Assembly (NCBI GenBank): GCA_937128505.1
Contig: CAKZMM010000121.1
Span: 1-34,876, forward strand
Direction of reading: 5' to 3'
Source of the DNA: an uncultured Thermogutta sp.
GTDB taxonomy: Bacteria > Planctomycetota > Planctomycetia > Pirellulales > Thermoguttaceae
DNA length: 34,876 nt
Made by a program: the position numbers and the translations under genes. Below, piece by piece: positions 16,493 to 23,774 of the stretch. The notes under the pieces were generated by a model. It worked only from the letters and a program-made list of their open reading frames with translations, had not been told where the DNA came from and searched no databases. Position 1 is the first letter of the stretch, and every line of letters begins with the position of its first letter.

Positions 16493-16613
16493 TGGAGCCG
16501 ACAAACTCAAGGGATGCTTAAATCCGGCAATGTCCGTGAAAGATAGATCCACTTCTTCCACCGCAGCCTTGCCGAATTCCTTTAACCTGATGCCTTGACG
16601 GCCGCCCATTCTA

Positions 16614-16870
16614 GATCCTTCAGACTAAAGATCCTTCAGAATAACGCTGCTTCCGAGTAATGATCCTTTGGATTGAAGATCTTTCAGAATAATGATCCCT
16701 CACCCTAAAGACGCTTGCGACTAATGATCCTCCAGAATAATGATCCTTGAGATTAAAAATCCTTCAGAACAACGATCCTTCAAACGAATGATCGTTCAGA
16801 TCAAAGATCCTCAGACTAAAGATCGTAAGGCTAAAGATCCTTCAGGCTAAAAAGACTTCCTCGGAGTAAA
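16614..16870. repeat. 16-bp tandem array, 15 to 16 units, GATC-rich
   Basis: From 16614 the sequence steps in units of 16 bases (two of 15) following the theme GATCCTTCAGANTAAN. Twelve consecutive 16-base units end exactly at 16805, then come two 15-base units, another 16-base unit to 16851, and a decayed last one to 16870. Twelve of the first fifteen units start with GATC. The array fills the whole spacer and stops 6 bases before the ATG of the next gene. Mutations are scattered among units, so it is an old or continually decaying array rather than a fresh expansion. Confidence 0.92.
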
Positions 16871-16876
16871 CCTACC

Positions 16877-18349
16877 ATGGAAGCTCGAATTTGTCCCGAC
16901 GAAAATCCTGGCCCCGTACGCACGCTACCGCGGAAGTCTCGAGCAGGTGCTGGACTCGAGGGATCAAAACGGCGATTGCAGAAGCCGTGGAGGTACTCCC
17001 GCCGTGATTTGTTGCGCGAAGTATTCCGATACGGTGTCGCGGCTGCCGGTGTGGGGTTTGCGTTGCCGCAATGGATTCCGGGTGCGGCCCTCGGGCAGGA
17101 TGGGACGCCCCCTCCAAGCGAGCGGATCACCTTAGGTTTCATCGGCATCGGCGTGATGGGGCAAGGACATTTGCGGTGCTTTTTGGGCTTCGATGAAACC
17201 CAGGTCCTTGCGGTCTGCGATGTCGACCGTTGGCGTCGGGAAAACGCGCAGCGAACGGTGGAGGCGGCTTACTCTGAACGCCGCAATCAGGGCCAGTACC
17301 GCGCTTGCGAGGCTTATCGGGACCTCCGCGAGTTGCTCGACCGAGCGGATATCGATGCGGTGGTCATTGCCACTGGCGACAACTGGCACGCAACAGCCTC
17401 GGTGCTGGCGGCTCAGGTGGGAAAAGATATCTACTGCGAGAAGCCGGTGGCACTAACCATTCACGAAGCCCTGGCCATTTGGGAAGCCGTCCGGCGGTAT
17501 GAGCGGGTATTTCAGACAGGTCTCCAGCAACGATCGGCACCCGAATTCCATCGGGCATGCCAGCTCGTTCAACAGGGGGCATTAGGGAAAATTACCCATG
17601 TGTACGTGGGTTTTCCGGGAACAAATGAAGAAGTCAATTTGCCCGCTGAACCAGTCCCGCCGGGACTAGACTGGGAGTTGTGGCTGGGCCCAGCCCCATG
17701 GCGCCCGTTCAACCATCGATTTCATTCCGTGGGACCGCCGCCCGGGGTTGTCCCCTGGCACTTCTGCCGCGATTTCGGGGGCGGCAATCTCGCCAGCAAT
17801 GCGGTTCATGCTTTCGACGTGGTGCAATGGGGGCTGCAAAAAGATCAAAGTGGTCCCCGGCGCATCATTCCCCCGGAAACGGGCGAAGTCCCGAGCTTAA
17901 CCTACGAGTATGACGGAGGGGTACTCCTCCAGGTGGAGTGGCGGTTGGATCCCGGTAAACACCATGTTCCTCCGGGCTGGGACCCGAAAACTTCTTTGCA
18001 GCCTTTTGGCGCGCTCTTTGTAGGGACCGAGGGTTGGGTACATGTGGGTCGCAATGGGTTTTTGAAGGTCTACCCGGAGGAAATTCTGCGGCAATCACCC
18101 ATGTGGCCCGAACACCGAATCGCCTTGGGGAATCATCAACAGGATTGGCTAGAAGCAATTCGGAAGCGAAGTCGTCCAGCTTGCGATGTGGAGCAAGGCG
18201 TTCGCTCGACGATTGTCTCCCTGCTCGGATGCATTGCCCATTGGACGGGCCGTGAACTCCACTGGGATCCCGCGGCCAACCGCTTTCTCAACAATGAGCT
18301 GGCGACGCGGCTGGTTCGCCGTGCCATGCGGGAACCGTGGCAAATCTAG
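16877..18349 (+). CDS. Tat-exported Gfo/Idh/MocA family oxidoreductase (copy 4, divergent catalytic region)
   Basis: This 490-residue paralog has the twin-arginine motif YSRRDLLREVFRYG, placed about 40 residues in. LGFIGIGVMGQGHL starts the Rossmann fold, followed by VLAVCDVDRW. The lysine motif is CEKPVALTIHEA. The segment that reads WGAHHLD or WGAHLFD in its neighbours is here SNAVHAFD: His and Asp remain but the Trp-Gly-Ala before them is lost. WELWLGPAPWRPF is present, and the C-terminus is MREPWQI. The ATG is 6 bases after the 16-bp array, so the ribosome site, if any, lies in the last decayed unit (TCGGAG, about 9 bases upstream). It is probably a separate enzyme of the set or one with altered substrate handling; an inactive copy cannot be excluded. 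Confidence 0.88.
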   Translation: MEARICPDENPGPVRTLPRKSRAGAGLEGSKRRLQKPWRYSRRDLLREVFRYGVAAAGVGFALPQWIPGAALGQDGTPPPSERITLGFIGIGVMGQGHLRCFLGFDETQVLAVCDVDRWRRENAQRTVEAAYSERRNQGQYRACEAYRDLRELLDRADIDAVVIATGDNWHATASVLAAQVGKDIYCEKPVALTIHEALAIWEAVRRYERVFQTGLQQRSAPEFHRACQLVQQGALGKITHVYVGFPGTNEEVNLPAEPVPPGLDWELWLGPAPWRPFNHRFHSVGPPPGVVPWHFCRDFGGGNLASNAVHAFDVVQWGLQKDQSGPRRIIPPETGEVPSLTYEYDGGVLLQVEWRLDPGKHHVPPGWDPKTSLQPFGALFVGTEGWVHVGRNGFLKVYPEEILRQSPMWPEHRIALGNHQQDWLEAIRKRSRPACDVEQGVRSTIVSLLGCIAHWTGRELHWDPAANRFLNNELATRLVRRAMREPWQI

Positions 18350-18628
18350 CATACTTACGGTGCGAGCGAATCTACGCGGAGATCGATTTTGAGATTCGGG
18401 TAATCCTTTGGGAAGCTTTGACCGGAGGGGTATCGAAAGTCGAGAACACAACCTTTAAGGCGAGAAGAAACGGCTTCTTTGAATTCATGCTTTTTTTGTT
18501 CATGCCCTTTAACTTATGAGTTCTTTCAGGCCAGAACTTTCGCTCTTTTGACGACAGCAATGTGAAAATTGGTGCGACGTGAAAAACATCAGTCGACGTT
18601 TCGTGCGTCAAGGTTTAGGAGCTATTCG

Positions 18629-19414
18629 ATGACAGGACCAGAGATTGTTGCTTCGCGTGCCTCGGTAGTTTTGCAGGGACTGTCTCAGCAGGATTCGGCC
18701 GGTGGCGACCCGCTGGAGAAGGCCTTCGAAGCGTTGGCCAGCTACGATTGGGGGACAGACCGGAGTCTTTTGCAGCCGATTGATGACGCGGTTCAGGCCA
18801 CCAGTGGTCAGCCAGAGGCTCGACGGGAGTTGGAAAAGCGATTGGCAGGGGTATTGACCTCCTCCGCTTCCCGGGCCGCCAAGGACTATGTGTGTCGGGT
18901 GCTGAGCCGGATCGGCACGGCGGTCTGTGTTCCCGGGCTCAAAGAGATTCTTTTATCTCCTGAGCTATCCCACATGGCACGATTTGCTCTAGAGCGAATC
19001 CCGGATCAAGAGGCGGTAGCGGCCCTCCGTGAGGCACTTCCCCAGGCGACGGGCTCGGTCCGGGTCGGCATCATTCACTCACTAGGCGTCCGCCAGGATG
19101 AAGCCAGCGTTCCGGCGCTGGTTGCGCTCCTACAGGATAAAGAGCCCGAGGTAGTCTCGGCCGCAGCCCGGGCCCTTGGCTCAATCGGAACCCCGGCAGC
19201 AAGTAAGGCCCTCTTGGCTTTCGTGTTTCAAGCTCCGGAAGAGGCCAAAGCGGAAGTCTTCGATGCCTGCTTGGTGTGTGCCGAGCGACTGGCGGCATCG
19301 GGTCAAAAGCCTCAAGCCATGCTGATTTACAAGGCCTTGAATAAAGCCGAATTGCCGAAGCACATCCGCGTGGCTGCCACTCGGGGCTTGCTGGCCCTTA
19401 TGGGACAAAAATAG
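18629..19414 (+). CDS. HEAT-repeat protein, cytoplasmic
   Basis: This 261-residue protein has no signal peptide. From about residue 85 it is built of helical repeats of the PBS-lyase HEAT type: VPGLKEILLSPELSHMARFALERI, then AVAALREALPQ, VPALVALLQDKEPEVVSAAARALGSIG, and ASKALLAFVF. Such repeats form a curved scaffold for protein binding; no enzyme motif is seen. The frame is open from TTG 18569, but ATG 18629 is chosen because AGGAG lies 7 bases upstream. It is followed 278 bases later by a second HEAT protein that has an export signal, so the two may act in related processes. The stop codon lies inside a 16-base sequence that is repeated exactly 72 bases further on. Confidence 0.82.
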   Translation: MTGPEIVASRASVVLQGLSQQDSAGGDPLEKAFEALASYDWGTDRSLLQPIDDAVQATSGQPEARRELEKRLAGVLTSSASRAAKDYVCRVLSRIGTAVCVPGLKEILLSPELSHMARFALERIPDQEAVAALREALPQATGSVRVGIIHSLGVRQDEASVPALVALLQDKEPEVVSAAARALGSIGTPAASKALLAFVFQAPEEAKAEVFDACLVCAERLAASGQKPQAMLIYKALNKAELPKHIRVAATRGLLALMGQK

Positions 19415-19488
19415 TCCTCCGTCGATCCTGAGCAGGGCGGCCCCACTGTGGTGGCTATTGCCGCCGAGTTTGTGGGACAAAAATAGTC
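19401..19488. repeat. 16-bp exact direct repeat, 72 bp apart, spanning a stop codon
   Basis: TGGGACAAAAATAGTC occurs at 19401-19416 and 19473-19488. The first copy encodes the last residues and the TAG stop of the HEAT gene; the second lies in the spacer. The DNA between them is only weakly similar to what follows the second copy. Confidence 0.75.
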
Positions 19489-19692
19489 GTACTTCCGGTT
19501 GATCGATTCTAGATTTCAGATTTGCCGCACCGTGCGTGATGATCAAGTCACGGATATCGGCTCCAAACCCCCCGCAGTTGTCCGACAAATAGCTTCGAAA
19601 TCCCTTGTTCTTTCGGGGGCAAGTTCCCTCGGTAGTAAAAGATACAAGTAAAGCTCGCAAGTCAAGGATGCGACTAAAGGAGGTACATCAAA

Positions 19693-21303
19693 TTGTCACA
19701 AAAAGCGAAATATCGGTTGCGCTCACTCAAACAAGGTACCACAGTCTTTTGGGCGACCGGTTGGGTGATTAGCGCGGTGGTGCCCCTAGTGCTGATCGGC
19801 AACTCGGGCAACCGGTTGCTTTTGGCCCAAGAGCCCACCTGTGTCTTTTTCGTGCTAGAGTCCGCAGGGTTACTCTGCATGGAGGAAGCCACCGGGGCGC
19901 TTTCGGCTCAGGAAGCCAGCGGAGGGGCGGTTTCCGAAGAAACGGAGGCCCGATCGGAAAACTCCGCCAAAGAAGATGCCGTCCATTCAATGCCCGCAGA
20001 AGCCGAGGCAAGCGAGTCGGCGGAAACGACCGATCCCGTCGTCCAAATGGTGACGGAATTGCTCCAGGATCCAGACCGGGACATGCGTGCCTTGGGGCTT
20101 CAGCAAATCCGAGAGGGGGTTGGGGGCCCGGATGCCACGCAGGTATTCGTCCGGCTTTTGCCAAAATTATCTCCGGAAATGCAAGCAGGCGTAATCGAAG
20201 CCCTGGGATCGCGGAAAGATAAGTCTGCCCGAGCGGCGATCCTCGAGCGATTGGAAAGTTCCTTTACGCCAGTGCGTGTGGCAAGCCTTCGTGCCTTAAG
20301 CGAGTTGGGCGAGGCGGAGGATGTTCCGCGGATTGCCCGTTATCTTGCGGCAGCGGAGGCACCCGAACTACAGGCCGCCAAAGAGTGCCTATCGCGCTTA
20401 CCGGCGCGCGGTACGGATGAGCAACTGGCCAAGCTTCTTCCCGAAACTTCCGACGAGGTAGCGGCAGCGATTCTCGAGATTTTGACGGCTCGCAATGCTC
20501 GACAATTAATGCCGATGATCCTTCCGTTGGCCCGGGGACAGTCGCCACGAGTGAGGATGGCTGCCCTCAGCTCCATCCGTCAATTGGGCGATCAATCCGT
20601 TATCTCCTCCTTGATTGAAATTGCGGGCGCTGCTCCGGCTGGCCCGGAGCGCTGGGTGGCGCAGCTTGCCCTGGAGACGGTCTGTGCACGGGAGCCTGAG
20701 CGGGCACTTCCCTTGGTGCTTGAGGCATGGCCTAAGGCCGACTCTCACACGCAGATTTTACTCCTCCACGCTTTGGCCCGAATCGGCGGTCTGCCGGCTT
20801 TGGGAAAAATCGTGGAGGCTACACAGTCACCCGAGCCCGACGTGGCCACCGAGGCCAAACGCCTTTTGTGCTTGTGGCCGGATGCAGAGGCAATTGCCGC
20901 GATGAGGTCGCTCGCGGAGCGGGACGATTCGCTGCGAACCCGGGCTTTGGTGATTCGCGGTTTCGTCCGGTTGGCTTCCTCTTTGAACGAGCAGAAAGAG
21001 GCTGCCCTGCTCTTACAAGAGGCTTGGCAACTGGCCCAGCGGCCGGAGGAAAGACGACTGGTTCTCGCGGGTATCGCCCGCGTTGCAGACCCGAGTCTAC
21101 TACCCCTGGTGACAGAGGCTTTGCAGGATGCGAACGTACGGGAGGAAGCCGCCTCGGCTCTCCTAAGTCTTGCCCCTAACGTACCGAAGATTGAGCTGGG
21201 GGAAACGTTGCGCAAATTCAGGCCGGCTGCCGAATCGATTCGCAGCCCATGGATCAAGGAAAAGCTCGACGCTCTGCTTTCCGAAAGCTGGTCAAATCGG
21301 TAG
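19693..21303 (+). CDS. Exported or membrane-anchored HEAT-repeat protein
   Basis: This 536-residue protein starts at TTG, with a perfect ribosome site AAAGGAGGT 8 bases upstream, which decides the start. A basic N-terminus and hydrophobic segment (about 17-37) form a signal peptide or anchor. A low-complexity Glu/Ala/Ser-rich stretch (about 60-120) leads into many HEAT-type helical repeats from about 120 to the end, such as VFVRLLPKLSPEMQAGVIEALG, AAILERLESSFTPVRVASL and PRIARYLAAAEAPELQAAKE. No catalytic motif was seen. It probably serves as a protein-binding scaffold on the outer face of the inner membrane. The neighbouring cytoplasmic HEAT protein and downstream lipoprotein lie on the same strand, but the spacers between them (over 270 bases) argue against tight operon coupling. 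Confidence 0.82.
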   Translation: MSQKAKYRLRSLKQGTTVFWATGWVISAVVPLVLIGNSGNRLLLAQEPTCVFFVLESAGLLCMEEATGALSAQEASGGAVSEETEARSENSAKEDAVHSMPAEAEASESAETTDPVVQMVTELLQDPDRDMRALGLQQIREGVGGPDATQVFVRLLPKLSPEMQAGVIEALGSRKDKSARAAILERLESSFTPVRVASLRALSELGEAEDVPRIARYLAAAEAPELQAAKECLSRLPARGTDEQLAKLLPETSDEVAAAILEILTARNARQLMPMILPLARGQSPRVRMAALSSIRQLGDQSVISSLIEIAGAAPAGPERWVAQLALETVCAREPERALPLVLEAWPKADSHTQILLLHALARIGGLPALGKIVEATQSPEPDVATEAKRLLCLWPDAEAIAAMRSLAERDDSLRTRALVIRGFVRLASSLNEQKEAALLLQEAWQLAQRPEERRLVLAGIARVADPSLLPLVTEALQDANVREEAASALLSLAPNVPKIELGETLRKFRPAAESIRSPWIKEKLDALLSESWSNR

Positions 21304-21495
21304 CAAGAAGCTACACTATAAAAGGTTTCACAGGCGATCTCAGGGAGCCGACTCCGCCGGGCACCGAAAGCGCACCAAGTGGGGATTTGGCTAACTTTGA
21401 AGATGCCGAAATTACTCCTTTCGTGAGTACCCCTCTGAAAAAATTTTGTTTTCGTGGAACCGATTCCGGAAAAAGCTTTAATTCCGATGGGCAAT

Positions 21496-21517
21496 TTAAT
21501 TCGAGCTTAATTCGAGC
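21496..21517. repeat. 11-bp perfect tandem duplication
   Basis: TTAATTCGAGC occurs twice head to tail without mismatch. Confidence 0.7.
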
Positions 21518-21595
21518 TCGATGGGGCGGAGCGCACAGGTGCCAGCCTCCCTTAGCGATGGACTCGCTTCGGCCGAGGGATATTCGCGCAGTGAC

Positions 21596-21653
21596 TATGA
21601 TCGATATTCGTGTACCTTAAGTGAATATGATCCCTATTCGTATACCCTAAAAG
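21596..21653. repeat. 30-bp tandem pair
   Basis: Units at 21596-21625 and 21626-21653 both start TATGATC and share TATTCGT and ACC-TAA blocks, with about five differences. The pair lies roughly 80 bases before the lipoprotein start. Confidence 0.65.
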
Positions 21654-21731
21654 ATAGGCGTGCATCAAAAATCAGGTCAGACAGGGCACGTTTGGTCAGG
21701 GAGTATGTCAGAACAACGAAAGGAGCAGCCC

Positions 21732-22169
21732 ATGAAGCGATTGAACGTGTTGGTGGGTATCAGCCTGCTTGTAAGCTTGGTCACTGCTTGTAGAGAGCAA
21801 ACCCAGTTTCGGAAAGAAACTTTCCCCGTCACAGGCCAGGTACTGGTCGATGGTCAACCGGCAGCTCAACTGCAAGTCCTTTGCCATAATGTGGCGGGCT
21901 TGGATGCGGAACATCCTACCTTCTCGCAGGCTGTGACTAATGCGGAGGGGAAGTTCAAAATCGCGACTTACGAGCAAGCCGACGGCGTGCCGGAAGGCGA
22001 GTATGTGTTGACCTTCGCCTGGCAAGAATTCAATGCCCTTCAGGTCGGCTATAGCGGGCCCGATAAACTCAAAGGGAAATACTCCAACCCGAAGACCTCC
22101 CAATTCCGGTTCAAGGTCGAGAAAGGTAAGCCAGTCGATCTTGGTACCATTGAGCTGAGCGCCCAGTAA
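21732..22169 (+). CDS. Small lipoprotein with carboxypeptidase-regulatory-like beta-sandwich
   Basis: This 145-residue protein has a lipoprotein signal: basic start MKRLN, hydrophobic core, and lipobox LVTAC with Cys at 20. The mature part starts with FPVTGQVLVDGQPAAQLQVLC and continues NAEGKFKIATYEQADGVPEGEYVLTFAW, the pattern of the transthyretin-like, carboxypeptidase-regulatory-like domain found in very many planctomycete lipoproteins of this size. The length and layout fit that group well. Its role is unknown; it is likely a surface or periplasmic structural or binding module. AAAGGAG lies 6 bases before the ATG and fixes the start, excluding a 24-residue upstream extension. Confidence 0.88.
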   Translation: MKRLNVLVGISLLVSLVTACREQTQFRKETFPVTGQVLVDGQPAAQLQVLCHNVAGLDAEHPTFSQAVTNAEGKFKIATYEQADGVPEGEYVLTFAWQEFNALQVGYSGPDKLKGKYSNPKTSQFRFKVEKGKPVDLGTIELSAQ

Positions 22170-22549
22170 TCGGGCCTTTTGCCGGGATAATCGTCACGTT
22201 TTTTACGCGGCTTGTAATTTCGGGCAATCCATTAGCTTTTTTCGCAGTAGCAGTCCGCAAGTTTTCCGCCCACCAACAATCCCTGAGCTTTTTGCCCAGC
22301 ATTTGCCAAGCGGATAAAGCCTCCCGAATGCCGGTTACCCGGCACCGGAGGGAGAATGCGAGATGAAGCCGTCATTTCCCCGGAAAGCTTGCCCCGAAAA
22401 CCCTGGCGAGACCCGGAGAAAAATACGGAAAAAGCCGTGTCGGGAGAGCCCCACACTGCGAGCGAAGTTTCAACCACTGAAGGAAATTGCGGACCGGCTC
22501 CAAGCGGATTCCGCTTTTGTCCCCGAATCTTTGCCCGGGCTTTGGCCGC
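22170..22549. other. Spacer between convergent genes, with a hairpin
   Basis: This 380-base spacer separates the lipoprotein from the converging ABC ATPase gene. Short frames within it have no recognisable content. TGCCGG-TTAC-CCGGCA at 22329-22344 forms a 6-bp stem with a 4-base loop, extendable through an internal loop by CCTCC/GGAGG. Confidence 0.55.
22329..22344. terminator. Possible bidirectional hairpin between convergent genes
   Basis: A perfect 6-bp G/C stem with a TTAC loop, extendable by five more pairs across an internal loop, sits between two converging genes. There is no T-run on either side, so terminator function is inferred from position only. Confidence 0.3.
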
Positions 22550-23215
22550 CTAAAGCTCTGCCGGGACCAATTGCCCCTGGGTAAGCACCAGCTTCCGATT
22601 CGTGACTTGGCGTAACAGATGCTGATCGTGCGAAACCACGATCATCGCCTGCGGCAAGCGGCAAATGAGGTTTGTCACACGCTCCTGCGAGGCCTCATCT
22701 AAGCCGGTGGTTGGCTCGTCCAGCAAAAGAACCTCCGGTTGCAGGGCCAGGATCGTAGCCAAGGCGACCAGGCGTTTTTCGCCCCCGGAGAGTTGATAGG
22801 TGATTCGCCGCTCGTATCCTTCCAAGCCTAAGTTTTCCAAGGTTTCTTTCACGATTTGGCGAACCTCTTCCCGGGACTTCCCAAGGTTCAAGGGCCCAAA
22901 AGCAACATCCTCGGCGACCGTCGGGCAAAAAAGCTGGTCATCCGAATTTTGAAACAGTAGTCCCACTCGGCCCCGGACCTCCCGGAAATCTCCTTCCGTT
23001 TGTCGCAGTTTTCCGAGTACCCAGACCCGGCCGCTCGAAGGTTTAATCAGCCCCACAAGCAGGGCAAGGAGCGTGCTCTTTCCGCTGCCGTTGGGCCCGG
23101 TGATCGCCAGCCGATCGCGCGGTTCGAGTCGCAAATAGCAATCCCGCAGTACGTCGCGACCGCGGCCATAGCTGAAGCTGACTTTCTCTATGCGGATAAG
23201 TTCATGATCTTCCAT
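22550..23215 (-). CDS. cbiO: ECF/cobalt-type ABC transporter ATPase (CbiO/EcfA-like)
   Basis: This protein of about 221 residues is the ATP-hydrolysing subunit that powers an energy-coupling-factor transporter, probably for cobalt or nickel. Motifs in order: Walker A GPNGSGKST (40-48), Q-loop FQNSDDQLF with Gln at 89, signature LSGGEKR (142-148), Walker B LLLDEP (163-168), and switch His in VSHDQH. The FQNSDDQLF sequence is typical of the CbiO/EcfA branch. It is shorter than usual CbiO (about 270) because the C-terminal extension is missing; the core is complete. The frame is open to 23326, but ATG 23215 (MEDHELIRIEKVSF) is the natural domain start. The partner cbiQ lies upstream on the same strand, 507 bases away, an unusually wide gap. 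Confidence 0.88.
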   Translation of the reverse strand: MEDHELIRIEKVSFSYGRGRDVLRDCYLRLEPRDRLAITGPNGSGKSTLLALLVGLIKPSSGRVWVLGKLRQTEGDFREVRGRVGLLFQNSDDQLFCPTVAEDVAFGPLNLGKSREEVRQIVKETLENLGLEGYERRITYQLSGGEKRLVALATILALQPEVLLLDEPTTGLDEASQERVTNLICRLPQAMIVVSHDQHLLRQVTNRKLVLTQGQLVPAEL

Positions 23216-23722
23216 ACACGATTCGCCACGGCTTTTTCGCTGGGTAAGCAAAGTAATTTGCAGTGCTTCTCTCAATGACGCGAAGCCTGGATCGGACAAA
23301 CCCCAATGATATCGGCAAGGTTGCACCTTCGCTCGCGATCGCGGAGGATGGGGCCCTGCCTCCCGCAGTCAGTCCGGTGTAGACACTCGCCGCTCAACGC
23401 CGCGGCGAATGCATCCTTCAATCACTCCTGATTTCTCACTAAAAAGGCACGCCGGGACAACTCGGGGAATCTTCCCGTGGTGAACAGCGCCCCTCGATAG
23501 TCTCTTAAAGCCGGCCGCTAATTCTCCTTCCTTCCGAGCGGCGAAAGGCGGCTTCCACATCGGCGGCCTAATTCCACTCTTTCATTTTGGCTAGCTCGGA
23601 CTAAGTTGAGGAAGTGGAAAAGTTCGCTACACGGCGGGAGAAGCCAAATAGGGATAAAAGCCGCGTGCTGGCAAAGGAAAAAGCTTAAGAAATCGGGAAA
23701 AGCTAAAGAAAATGGTGAAAGC
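23216..23722. other. Spacer between cbiO and cbiQ
   Basis: About 500 bases without a convincing gene. The part next to cbiQ is a purine-rich degenerate tandem array that continues into the cbiQ coding end. The rest shows nothing recognisable. Confidence 0.55.
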
Positions 23723-23774
23723 TCAATGAGTTCCTGGAAAGCTCAAATCAATACGGGAAAGCTCAAGAGCAATC
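23609..23774. repeat. Degenerate tandem array, about 20-bp unit, roughly eight copies, entering cbiQ
   Basis: Units follow the theme GGGAAAGCTCAA plus about 8 variable bases. The best copies are 23714-23734, 23735-23754 and 23755-23774; weaker ones extend back to about 23609. The array overlaps the last 15 or so codons of cbiQ on the minus strand, so the end of that protein is encoded by repeat DNA. Confidence 0.7.

Larger units (their letters stand above)
21304..21731. other. Spacer between the HEAT protein and the lipoprotein
   Basis: This 428-base spacer contains two unrelated tandem duplications (11 bp and 30 bp units) and no convincing gene. The reading frame of the downstream lipoprotein stays open back to 21660, but the good ribosome site at 21719-21725 points to 21732. 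Confidence 0.55.

Noticed and set aside
16614-16870. CRISPR array or plasmid-type iterons
   Set aside because: Units are 16 bases with no unique spacers between them, copies are degenerate, and no cas or replication-initiator gene is nearby.
23100-23130. tRNA T-arm-like GGTTCGAGTC
   Set aside because: It lies inside the cbiO coding sequence and no cloverleaf can be built around it.
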